From Gammaproteobacteria bacterium (GTDB taxonomy: Bacteria; Pseudomonadota; Gammaproteobacteria; Pseudomonadales; Pseudohongiellaceae): a DNA stretch of 64,000 bases. Location of the stretch: contig JAQWMX010000007.1 in assembly GCA_029246545.1 (NCBI GenBank), positions 1 to 64,000 of the forward strand, written 5' to 3'. How positions within the stretch are numbered: position 1 is the first letter of the stretch; every line of letters begins with the position of its first letter. The position numbers and the translations under genes were made by a program. This document shows positions 1 through 8,203 of the stretch, piece after piece. Under the pieces are notes generated by a model. It made no database searches and was not told where the DNA came from. It saw only the letters and a program-made list of their open reading frames with translations.

Positions 1-365
<365 letters not shown>

Positions 366-552
366 TAATCGCAGGCTTTTTATAATAAAGTCAGAATTAG
401 ATTATATGTTCGTAGCAAGACACTATAAGCAACGCATATAGCAAAGCTGTTTTAAATAAACGGCAACTTGTACAGAACTAAGAAATAGATGAGATATGTC
501 AACGATTTGGTTTTTTTCGCTTTAAATATAAAGCGCTGAAAGCAAAAAGAAT
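366..552 (+). other. 23S-5S internal transcribed spacer
   Basis: This AT-rich stretch of about 187 bases separates 23S from 5S. I see no tRNA-like cloverleaf and no coding sequence in it. It should contain the precursor processing stems, but I did not identify them. Confidence 0.6.
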
Positions 553-672
553 TGCCTGACGACAATAGCAAGTGTGAACCACCTGATCCCATGCCGAACT
601 CAGAAGTGAAACCACTTAGCGCCGATGGTAGTGTGGGGTTTCCCCATGTGAGAGTAGGACATTGTCAGGCAT
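553..672 (+). rRNA. rrf: 5S ribosomal RNA
   Basis: The 120-base segment begins TGCCTGAC and ends GTCAGGCAT, so the two termini pair as helix I of 5S rRNA. The conserved interior segments CCCATGCCGAACTCAGAAG and GCCGATGGTAGTGTGGGG are present. The sequence is close to gammaproteobacterial 5S. It is the last gene of the rRNA operon and is followed by a strong terminator. Confidence 0.97.
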
Positions 673-680
673 TTAAATAT

Positions 681-715
681 AAAAACCCATCTAGCGAAGC
701 TAGGTGGGTTTTTTT
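681..715 (+). terminator. Rho-independent terminator of the rRNA operon
   Basis: A ten-pair stem CCCATCTAGC / GCTAGGTGGG (one T-G pair) with a GAA loop is preceded by A residues and followed by a run of seven T. It lies 10 bases after the 5S gene. Confidence 0.92.
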
Positions 716-820
716 ATTTCCGTTACTTAATGTTCTACTTGATGTATGAGAGGAGGGTAAAAGCGGTAGAAGTCAAAGCCAAAAATTTGGCATTGGTGTA
801 ATAAATTAATGTAATAGTTA

Positions 821-2158
821 TTAGTCTGTTTCTTTTATGACTTTACTTAATGTCTCGAAAATTTGATCAATTTGTTTCTTTTCGATAATGAGAGGTGGGC
901 TAAGGGCAATAATGTCTGCAGTTACTCTGATTAATAAATCTTCATCAAAAAAGCATTTGGTAAATACGTCGTAAGCACGTGATCCCGGTTTTCCTTCCCT
1001 GCTAGATAATTCAATTGCGGCAACCAGGCCATAGTTTCGAATATCGATGACGTTATCGAGTCCTTTTAATGAATGAGCGGCATCTTCCCAGTAGGATTCC
1101 AGCTCAATAGTGCGTTCAAATAACCCTTCTTGCTCATAAATATCCAAAGTTGCTAGAGCCGCAGCAGCTGCTACGGGATGTCCGGAATATGTATAACCGT
1201 GAAAGAGCTCGATTATATTTTCAGGGCCTTGCATAAAGGCATCATGAATAGAATCATTTACAAAGACAGCGCCCATGGGGATTGCACCACTAGTGAGCCC
1301 TTTTGCTGTTGTAATAATATCTGGTTTAACGTCATATCTTTCTGCAGCAAATGCCTTGCCAACTCGACCAAAACCGGTAATGACTTCATCAAATATCAAT
1401 AAAATACCATGCTTATCGCAAATATCCCGCAGTCTTTTCAGATATCCTTTAGGTGGTAAAATTACCCCTCCTGACCCGGCAATGGGCTCTATAATAATTG
1501 CAGCAATTGTGGTGGGATCATGTAAGAGACAAAGCCTTTCCAGATCTTCTGCCAATTCAATACCATGTTCAGGTAAGCCTCTGCTGAATGCATTTTTTTC
1601 TATGTCTAATGTATGACATATATGATCGGTACCTGGTAATAGATTACCGAATGCTTTTCGGTTTGCCGCTAATCCGCCGACACTAAGTCCGCCAAATCCG
1701 ACACCATGATACCCCTTCTCTCTGCCTATCAATCGCGTGCGTCCTTGATCACCACGAACCTGATGATATGCAAGAGCAATTTTAAGAGCTGTATCGACAG
1801 ATTCTGAGCCTGAATTGGTAAAGAAAACCTTGTTCAAACCGTCAGGTGAAATCTTGCTTAATCTTTGCGCCAACTTAAAGGGTAAAGGGTGTCCCATTTG
1901 GAAAGTGGGTGCAAAATCTAACTGATTAATCTGCTGATGCACAGCATCAGTTATAGTTTTACGACCATGTCCTGCATTACAGCACCACAGCCCAGCGGTT
2001 CCATCAAGGATTTTTCTATTATCATCAGATTGATAATACATCCCATCCGCAGAAACTAGGATTCTAGGCTTAGCTTTAAATTGTTTATTTGCAGTGAAAG
2101 GCATCCAGAATTCCTGAAAACTCGGGATTTCTGATGCTTGGCTTGGAGAATCGCTCAC
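821..2158 (-). CDS. Class III omega-aminotransferase (beta-alanine--pyruvate transaminase-like)
   Basis: A 445-residue, full-length PLP-dependent class III aminotransferase, expected to move an omega-amino group from beta-alanine or another omega-amino acid to pyruvate in the cytosol. Visible family marks are the glycine/serine phosphate-binding segment FFTNSGSESVDTALK, the PLP-contact aspartate in LLIFDEVITGFGRVG, and the Schiff-base lysine in TTAKGLTSGAIPMG. The gene is divergent from the XRE-cupin regulator at 2278 with 119 bases between them. That arrangement is common for PuuR-like regulators controlling an amine or amino-acid catabolic gene. The exact substrate cannot be read from sequence; putrescine-, taurine- or beta-alanine-pyruvate transaminases are alternatives. 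Confidence 0.88.
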   Translation of the reverse strand: MSDSPSQASEIPSFQEFWMPFTANKQFKAKPRILVSADGMYYQSDDNRKILDGTAGLWCCNAGHGRKTITDAVHQQINQLDFAPTFQMGHPLPFKLAQRLSKISPDGLNKVFFTNSGSESVDTALKIALAYHQVRGDQGRTRLIGREKGYHGVGFGGLSVGGLAANRKAFGNLLPGTDHICHTLDIEKNAFSRGLPEHGIELAEDLERLCLLHDPTTIAAIIIEPIAGSGGVILPPKGYLKRLRDICDKHGILLIFDEVITGFGRVGKAFAAERYDVKPDIITTAKGLTSGAIPMGAVFVNDSIHDAFMQGPENIIELFHGYTYSGHPVAAAAALATLDIYEQEGLFERTIELESYWEDAAHSLKGLDNVIDIRNYGLVAAIELSSREGKPGSRAYDVFTKCFFDEDLLIRVTADIIALSPPLIIEKKQIDQIFETLSKVIKETD

Positions 2159-2277
2159 AATTAAATCCTTTGTGCTGATTGGAAATTGAAGAAATGTTAA
2201 ATATAATTTACAAAAATGTCTACTATTAGCCGATTTTATGTTTAAAATAATTAACTCTAGCTTAAAGATTTGAGATT

Positions 2278-2829
2278 ATGACTATTGAGATTGGTCCGCG
2301 ATTAAAGACCGTTCGTAAGAACTTTCAGCTATCTCAACGGGAGTTGGCGAAGAAATCTGGCGTAACAAACGCCACTATTTCATTAATTGAAAAGAATAAG
2401 GTCAGCCCTTCAGTAAGCTCACTAAAAAAAGTGCTAGACGGTTTACCAATGTCCTTAGCTGAATTTTTTACATTTGAATCGGAAGAGATTTCGGAGCAGG
2501 TTTATTACAAACAATCGGACCAGCCAGATGTTGGTAGTGGTGAGATACATTTCCATTTAATAGGAGCGAATCGGTTTAACCGAAAAATGTGTGTGCTTCG
2601 TGAGATATTACTTCCGGGAGCAGACACTGGTGAGGAAATGTTACAGCATGATGGAGAGGAATCTGGCGTCATAATGAAAGGACAAATTGAATTAACTGTC
2701 GGAGAAAAGGTTCGTGTCCTTACTGAAGGTGAAGGGTATTATTTTGATAGCCATATTCCTCATCGCTTCAGAAATGTAGGCGATGAAGAAGCCATTATTG
2801 TAAGCGCCAATACACCAGCAAGTTTTTAA
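2278..2829 (+). CDS. XRE-family transcriptional regulator with C-terminal cupin
   Basis: A 183-residue two-domain regulator. Residues 8-62 form an HTH_3 DNA-binding domain (SQRELAKKSGVTNATISLIE as recognition unit). Residues about 105-180 form a cupin barrel with GEESGVIMKGQIEL and the PHRFRN motif, probably the ligand-sensing domain. The length and layout match the PuuR/SutR type. It is transcribed away from the aminotransferase at 821, which it probably controls from the shared 119-base intergenic region. Ligand and operator sequence are not evident. Confidence 0.88.
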   Translation: MTIEIGPRLKTVRKNFQLSQRELAKKSGVTNATISLIEKNKVSPSVSSLKKVLDGLPMSLAEFFTFESEEISEQVYYKQSDQPDVGSGEIHFHLIGANRFNRKMCVLREILLPGADTGEEMLQHDGEESGVIMKGQIELTVGEKVRVLTEGEGYYFDSHIPHRFRNVGDEEAIIVSANTPASF

Positions 2830-3236
2830 TGCAGAGTCATTAATAGTTATTAAATGAAATTGGTGCTATTCATTATAAGCTGGTTGATATTTGGAAAATG
2901 GATCAATCAGCACTAGAATTTGTTTCTCCTACAGCCCAATTTATGGGGGGTATAGAACTTACAGTAAGAGTTTCTGAATAAAGGTGTCGACTTAATAAAA
3001 AGAGAAGGATCAAATAAGTAGCTGATTCAAAAAAGAACTTTTATACTTCTTATATTATGGTTAAACATGTATTTATGGCTAATCTGGGCCTAAGTATTTG
3101 ATGGAAATGGTAAAGTTGCTGGTGCATCGAATTGGACTGACATGTCACGGCAATATTGATTTTTAATAGTTGTTGTAAGGTTTTGGCCTTAATTGTTTTA
3201 CCCATCATGATCAATAAAATTCTTAAGGAAAAATAA
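2830..3236. other. Non-coding stretch, possible eroded sequence
   Basis: This stretch of about 400 bases holds no convincing gene. A short open frame near 2899-2985 would give MDQSALEFVSPTAQF followed by 13 more residues, but it has no clear ribosome-binding site and I recognise no family. It may be eroded coding DNA or a long leader of the transporter gene. Confidence 0.35.
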
Positions 3237-3284
3237 ATGAGAACTAGAATACTTATATTAAACTTAGCTATATTTTTACTATGA
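3237..3284 (+). CDS. Possible 15-residue leader peptide before the BASS transporter
   Basis: An ATG at 3237 sits 7 bases after a good Shine-Dalgarno (AAGGA, 3225-3229) and encodes MRTRILILNLAIFLL, ending in a TGA at 3282-3284. That stop overlaps the ATG of the transporter (ATGA). The transporter's own start has no visible ribosome-binding site, so this short frame may load ribosomes by translational coupling. It could also be a fossil of a frameshifted N-terminus. No protein family is recognisable. Confidence 0.4.
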   Translation: MRTRILILNLAIFLL

Positions 3285-4186
3285 GTATTATTCCTCGTTT
3301 TTTTCCATTGATAGCAATCATTTTTGCGGCATTAGGTTTTTTTCTGCCGCAAGCTTTCATTCCATTATCAGGTTTTATCGTTCCTTTATTAGCCTTAATA
3401 ATGTTTGCTATGGGCTTAACATTGACCTTAGGTGATTTCCAAAGGGTATTACAAGAGCCATTAAAAATTGTATTTGGTACCTTACTGCAATTTATTTTGA
3501 TGCCTCTAGCAGCATACATAATCAGTAATTTTCTTGAACTTGAAAGAGAACTGATTATTGGATTGGTATTGGTAGGTTGTTGCCCTGGAGGGACTTCTTC
3601 TAATGTAATTTGTTATCTGGCAAAGGGAAATCTTGCTCTATCTATTTCTTTAACGATGGTTTCAACTTTATTGTCAGTTGTAGCAACGCCACTTTTAACT
3701 CTTTTTTATTTGGGGCAGGCCATTGAAGTTCCCATTTTAGACATGATGCTTAGCATTTTACAGATGGTCATTGTACCGGTATTTTTAGGAGTTTTATTAA
3801 ATACTTATTTTGGAGGCAGGGTTAGTAAACTAAGACCGGTGCTTCCTGCTATATCAATATTAGCTATCGTATTAATTATTGCTATCGTCTTTGCGTTAAA
3901 CAGTAGCAATCTGGTGGCGATTGGAGGGCTGGTAGTAGTTGCAGTAGTTCTTCACAACCTATTTGGAATTTGTAGTGCTTACGGTTTATCCAAGTTGTGT
4001 CGCTATGATGAAAGTACCTGTCGAACTATCGCAATAGAGGTTGGTATGCAGAATTCAGCTTTGGGTTCGGCATTGGCTTCTCAATTTTATACTACTGTAG
4101 CAACTTTGCCTGGGGCAATATTTAGTCTTTGGCATAACTTATCTGGGTCTGTACTTGCGAGTTTCTGGTCTAAAACCAAAAGTTAA
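3281..4186 (+). CDS. BASS-family (bile acid:sodium symporter-like) transporter
   Basis: A 301-residue integral membrane protein with about nine to ten hydrophobic segments from the N-terminus onward. It belongs to the bile acid:Na+ symporter superfamily, which moves organic anions with sodium. Family marks are LIMFAMGLTLTLGDFQRVL after the first helices, the discontinuous-helix motif VGCCPGGTSSNVICYLAKGN, and IEVGMQNSALGSALA near the C-terminus. The start has no clear Shine-Dalgarno and overlaps the stop of a possible leader peptide. Downstream lies a decayed SMP-30-like gene, so the transporter may once have been part of a small-acid or lactone uptake operon. The substrate is unknown. Confidence 0.9.
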   Translation: MSIIPRFFPLIAIIFAALGFFLPQAFIPLSGFIVPLLALIMFAMGLTLTLGDFQRVLQEPLKIVFGTLLQFILMPLAAYIISNFLELERELIIGLVLVGCCPGGTSSNVICYLAKGNLALSISLTMVSTLLSVVATPLLTLFYLGQAIEVPILDMMLSILQMVIVPVFLGVLLNTYFGGRVSKLRPVLPAISILAIVLIIAIVFALNSSNLVAIGGLVVVAVVLHNLFGICSAYGLSKLCRYDESTCRTIAIEVGMQNSALGSALASQFYTTVATLPGAIFSLWHNLSGSVLASFWSKTKS

Positions 4187-4284
4187 GGCGTTTTGTTTTG
4201 AATGGATAAACCACGTAAAAGAAAGGACATAAAATAGGAAATTTATTATTAACTATGCCTATTTCTAGGCTGAAGAGCATATGA

Positions 4285-4534
4285 CTTCCAGAGACTGGAC
4301 TTTTATTCACAGATGTTACTCTAGCCGAATCATATAGTTATCTCAAGATGGCGTAGCAGTTTTCTCAAAGGATGCTGAGATCGAACAGCTTATCAGTGTA
4401 GAATTAGAAGGCGCAACTAATGTGACTTTCGGTGGTGCTAGTCTAGATGTTTTTACATTACCGATGGTAATAAAATCTGGACTGTTGTTGCATTAGCTCT
4501 AGGCTATGTTGCTGGTTTAAGTCCCAGTCGTTAG
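4285..4534 (+). pseudogene. Remnant of an SMP-30/gluconolactonase-like gene
   Basis: Three short stretches in shifting frames read like one beta-propeller lactonase. They are LLFTDVTLAES near 4299, then DAEIEQLISVELEGATNVTF followed by GGASLDV from about 4373, then YITDGNKIWTV from about 4454 to a TAG at 4532-4534. The last two join if one T is restored in the T-run at about 4450-4455. A TAG at about 4355 interrupts the first. The middle of the protein, about 200 residues, is missing, so this is an internally deleted and frameshifted gene. The family assignment rests on the ATNVTFGG segment, recalled as typical of SMP-30 proteins. Confidence 0.6.
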
Positions 4535-4587
4535 AGTAACGCAAAAAAATATAAAAGACCGAGAGATCGGATCAATGAGGCCTTAAC

Positions 4588-5796
4588 TTGTTCAATAAAA
4601 TTCAGAATTACAAAAGTGATCCTATTGAATCTCTATTTGATAGGCTAGCTGCAGATAGTGACCCCGCTAAAATTGACCTTGGAATCGGTGTTTATCGTGA
4701 CGATTCCGGCAAGGTCCCTGTCATGCAAGCCGTACTTCGTGCTGAGCAGCAGTTAATTGAAAGAGGTTTGCCTAAGTCCTACCTTTCACCACTCGGAAAT
4801 GCGGCATATTGTGAAGATATTGAAAAGCTCGCCCTAGGTGCTGACCATCCAATTCTAATAGAAAAACGTATTGTGTCGGCACAAACTCCGGGGGCAGGAA
4901 GTGCTCTAAGGGCAGGGGCTGAACTAGTTAATAGTCTAAGTCCAGAATCTGCATTGTGGGCGTCACAGCCTATTTGGGGGCATCAGCTTGAGTTTTTCGA
5001 CAAGGTAGGCATGGATATTCATAGCTATCGTTACTATGACCAGCAGAACTCTGTACTAGACTTTGATGGAATGCTGGAAGACCTACAAGGTATGCGCCCT
5101 GACGACCTTCTGCTCGTACATGGCTGTTGCCACAACCCAACTGGGCAAGATTTGAATCTCCAGCAATGGCAGCAGCTTGCTGATGTGGTTATTCAAACTG
5201 GGGCTCTGCCTTTTCTTGATGTCGCTTACCAGGGCTTTGGCGAAGGTATAGAGGAAGATGTGGCAGGTATTCGCTTGTTCGCTGAACGAGTTCCGCAACT
5301 GTTATTAACTGTTTCTTCTTCTAAGTCATTTGGTATTTATAGGGAGAGGGCTGGGCTTTTATCCGTCATTGTTTCCGCTGATGATGGAACAGATATTCAA
5401 AGTGTACGCCTTAAACTACGAGATACACTACGACAACTCTATTTTATGGCTCCTGATCATGGTGCGGCTGTCGTACACGAGATATTGTCGACACCAGAGC
5501 TAGAGAAGCTTTGGCGTAAAGAGCTTGATGAGATTAGGCTTCATATCAATAAAATGAGAAAGATGTTGCGCCAAGCAATTGAATTGGCAAACTCGGATTT
5601 CGACGCAGAATTTATTGAGCGTCAACATGGTATGTTTTCCTGTTTGCCAATTACTGAAGATGAGCAAAAGCATATAGAGCAAAAGTATCATATTTACATG
5701 CTACCAAATGCGCGTATGAACGTAGCGGCAATGAAAGACGAACAGGCAGCCGTACTTGCAGAAGTTTTTGCTAAAGTCAGAGCAGCACGACAGTAG
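4588..5796 (+). CDS. Aromatic/aspartate aminotransferase (class I, TyrB/AspC-like)
   Basis: A 402-residue class I PLP aminotransferase of the aspartate/tyrosine subgroup, expected to exchange amino groups between aromatic or acidic amino acids and 2-oxoglutarate. It shows the subgroup N-terminus (DPIESLFDRLAAD...KIDLGIGVYRDDSG), VHGCCHNPTGQDL, the aspartate in PFLDVAYQGFGEG, and the Schiff-base lysine in VSSSKSFGIYRERAG. The C-terminal arginine contact is in LPNARMNVAAM. The TTG start is supported by GAGG seven bases upstream; a small CCGA/TCGG hairpin lies at 4560-4571. TyrB-like and AspC-like specificity cannot be separated by eye. Confidence 0.9.
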   Translation: MFNKIQNYKSDPIESLFDRLAADSDPAKIDLGIGVYRDDSGKVPVMQAVLRAEQQLIERGLPKSYLSPLGNAAYCEDIEKLALGADHPILIEKRIVSAQTPGAGSALRAGAELVNSLSPESALWASQPIWGHQLEFFDKVGMDIHSYRYYDQQNSVLDFDGMLEDLQGMRPDDLLLVHGCCHNPTGQDLNLQQWQQLADVVIQTGALPFLDVAYQGFGEGIEEDVAGIRLFAERVPQLLLTVSSSKSFGIYRERAGLLSVIVSADDGTDIQSVRLKLRDTLRQLYFMAPDHGAAVVHEILSTPELEKLWRKELDEIRLHINKMRKMLRQAIELANSDFDAEFIERQHGMFSCLPITEDEQKHIEQKYHIYMLPNARMNVAAMKDEQAAVLAEVFAKVRAARQ

Positions 5797-5868
5797 TTAA
5801 TTCGAGATAGGGCTTTAAACATTGACGCATATCTTTATTAATGTGTGTTGGTTTTCAAGGAGTTTGAA

Positions 5869-7215
5869 ATGAGTAGATTTTTAGGAGTTGCCCTGGCGCT
5901 GGGAGTGGGTTTATTAATAGGTTTATTAGGTAGCCAGATGATGATGTCGAAAAGTGAAAGTTCGGTATCGATGTCAATAGAACCTTCTGTACAAACAACT
6001 TCTGCGGAGTTAATTAGTTTTAGTGCTGTCCCCGATGCAATTGGTGCACAAGATATTTCTGGTCCTTATGATGTAGTTGAGGGTTGGCCGCAGGACTTAG
6101 CTTCTCTCCCAGGGCACGAAGATTGGACTTATGGTGGTGCCAGAGGGATTTACGCTGAAAGTCCAGATCGTGTATTTCTTCTTGGAGGTGGTGAATTACC
6201 TAATATTCAGCGTCCACAGATGCGACAGCTAACTGATATTGGTCCTAATGTGCTATTCCCGGTTGGTGGTTTACCTTGGCGAAATGCTAATCTCGCTACT
6301 CCCCCAGGCAGCGGAGGCTCACGTCAAGATCCATCTGTAGGGATGGATGCATGGCGCGGTTCAGAACCTCCTTATCGTGCCTTGGGGGTTGATGCGCGCT
6401 GGCACCATTCAATTATTGTTGTGAATCGTGAAGGAGAAATTATTGAGGATTGGTCACAATGGGATGATCTACTTAAACGTCCCCATTCTATTTATATTAG
6501 TCCTTACGATTCAGAGAAAAGAGTATGGATTGTGGATGATCATTCTCATGCTGTTTATATATTTTCAAATGATGGGCAGGAATTAGTGCAGACACTTGGA
6601 ACTCCAAATGTTGCCGGTGCGGATGCTACACATTTTAATCGTCCTACTTTTCTTGCTTGGGCACCTGACGGCAGTGTTTATGTCGCCGATGGTTATAACG
6701 GCACTCGTGTTGCTAAATTTGATTCGGAAGGCAATTTTCTTTTAGATTTTGGCTTGGATGGTAATCCGGGAAGTGAAACTCGGCCAGGTTATATGAATAA
6801 TGTTCACGGTGTGGCGGTTGATGCTAAAACTGAACGTGTCTTCGTCAATGATCGCGACAACCATCGAATTCAAATTTTCGATGCTGAGGGTAATTATTTA
6901 TCTGAATGGAGTATAAATGTTAGCCCTTCAAGTCTTCATTTTATTCAAATTGGCGCTGACGGCCATGCTGTAGTGTTCGATCGTAATACTCATAAAATGT
7001 TGAAATACGACCTTGAAGGCCGTTTGATTTATTCATGGGGTACGATTGGCAATTTTCCTGGTACTCTCTGGGGTGTGCACGGCATTTCAACTGATCAAGA
7101 AGGGAATCTTTATGTCGCTGAAGTCGATGCTGGACGTTTTCAAAAATTCCGACCACGTGAAGGTGCTAATCCAGCTACATTAATTGGTAAACCTGTCTAT
7201 GCGGCTTGGGAATAG
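5869..7215 (+). CDS. Exported PAL-like NHL beta-propeller (peptidylamidoglycolate lyase fold)
   Basis: I place the start at ATG 5869, preceded by AAGGAG at 5857-5862, giving 448 residues; an upstream GTG at 5845 would add 8 residues but has no ribosome-binding site. An N-terminal hydrophobic segment (FLGVALALGVGLLIGLLG) should export or anchor it. The rest is a six-bladed NHL propeller. Three histidines at matching blade positions (H206 in RPHSI, H313 in NVHGV, H404 in GVHGI) and Y276 in the DGYNGTR motif correspond to the zinc ligands and catalytic Tyr of peptidyl-alpha-hydroxyglycine alpha-amidating lyase as I recall them. The real substrate is unknown because no monooxygenase (PHM) partner is present. 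Confidence 0.8.
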   Translation: MSRFLGVALALGVGLLIGLLGSQMMMSKSESSVSMSIEPSVQTTSAELISFSAVPDAIGAQDISGPYDVVEGWPQDLASLPGHEDWTYGGARGIYAESPDRVFLLGGGELPNIQRPQMRQLTDIGPNVLFPVGGLPWRNANLATPPGSGGSRQDPSVGMDAWRGSEPPYRALGVDARWHHSIIVVNREGEIIEDWSQWDDLLKRPHSIYISPYDSEKRVWIVDDHSHAVYIFSNDGQELVQTLGTPNVAGADATHFNRPTFLAWAPDGSVYVADGYNGTRVAKFDSEGNFLLDFGLDGNPGSETRPGYMNNVHGVAVDAKTERVFVNDRDNHRIQIFDAEGNYLSEWSINVSPSSLHFIQIGADGHAVVFDRNTHKMLKYDLEGRLIYSWGTIGNFPGTLWGVHGISTDQEGNLYVAEVDAGRFQKFRPREGANPATLIGKPVYAAWE

Positions 7216-7361
7216 GACTTTATAAAATCTTTGGTTGTGATTTAAGTGATTTGAAAATGCTAGTTTGTGTGGCTTTCTTTTATAATTAAGGACAAAAGCC
7301 TCAACATTTATATCAATTTTTAAATACCAAAAAAATATGCAATTATCTTTGAACTTGGTGG

Positions 7362-7949
7362 CTACCTAAAGTTTAAACCTTCTACCCAGCTAACCATCGC
7401 GTGCCTTTCCCCTTGTGTTACTGGTGTAACCATATGTCTGACAAAGGATGGAAAAATTATCACAGTTCCTAGCTTGCGTACGGAATCTTTTGGCGGGCAT
7501 AACTCTTCAGGTAAATCAAAAATTAAGTCGCCACCTTCATAGCTGTCAGGGTCGGATAACTGAGCCGAAAAAGAAAGCTTGCGTTGAAACATATTTTGGT
7601 TACACCAGGTTATATCTTCATGCCAGTTATAAAAGCCTTTTTCATTGGCCAAATATTTCGTGTATTGAACATCTATAGCTTGTTGGATTTCGAAACCAAA
7701 AGTAGATCGATTTGCGGCAATTGCATGATCAAACACTATATCAAATAGAACTTTATGCCTTGGGGTGCTGTAATCAAAAAATTTTACATTTGAACGTCTC
7801 GAGTTTTCTTTTGCATCACCATCATTGCCAGTTTCTTTTCTTTTCCCAACCAGGCCTTCAGTATCAGGTATCTCTGCACCCATACGTTTAATTTCTTCGC
7901 ATAGTTCAGGAGATAATCTGTTTTCCCAGACACAGTACCAGTTTTTCAT
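7362..7949 (-). CDS. 2-oxoglutarate/Fe(II)-dependent oxygenase (prolyl 4-hydroxylase-like)
   Basis: A 195-residue cytosolic protein with the double-stranded beta-helix oxygenase signature. The HxD iron ligands are in NWHEDITW, the distal histidine in SFVRHMVTPV, and the 2-oxoglutarate-binding arginine in QGERHAMVSW. This matches the P4Hc/PKHD-type hydroxylase family, which hydroxylates protein or free amino-acid side chains. It stands alone between a propeller gene (opposite strand) and the TonB receptor (same strand, 250 bases upstream). The target is not evident. Confidence 0.82.
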   Translation of the reverse strand: MKNWYCVWENRLSPELCEEIKRMGAEIPDTEGLVGKRKETGNDGDAKENSRRSNVKFFDYSTPRHKVLFDIVFDHAIAANRSTFGFEIQQAIDVQYTKYLANEKGFYNWHEDITWCNQNMFQRKLSFSAQLSDPDSYEGGDLIFDLPEELCPPKDSVRKLGTVIIFPSFVRHMVTPVTQGERHAMVSWVEGLNFR

Positions 7950-8136
7950 ACTTGCTTATTCTCTTGTTGTTATAAAGCTTTAGTAAATATTACTTGTTAC
8001 TTTAATGGTTTTAATCTAATTGGTATTCAATCGTTACTAGATTCTAGAAATTCTAGCAGCGCCCTTGGTAAATAACTAATTATAAATACATCAATATGTT
8101 GGTTTAAATCAATTTGTACTGAAAATTATCTTGGGC

Positions 8137-8172
8137 AAAAAAAACGGCCACCCTTCAAAGAAGGATGGCCGC
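8137..8172 (-). terminator. Terminator of the TonB receptor gene
   Basis: Read on the minus strand, a 12-base stem CGGCCATCCTTC / GAAGGGTGGCCG (one mismatch or wobble) with a short loop is followed by a run of eight T. It starts about 30 bases after the receptor stop codon. Confidence 0.88.
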
Positions 8173-8203
8173 TTTAGTTTTAGCTTACTAAAGAACTACA
8201 GTT

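Noticed and set aside
552-749. 65-codon plus-strand open frame
   Set aside because: It lies over the 5S rRNA gene and its terminator; the RNA explains the conservation.
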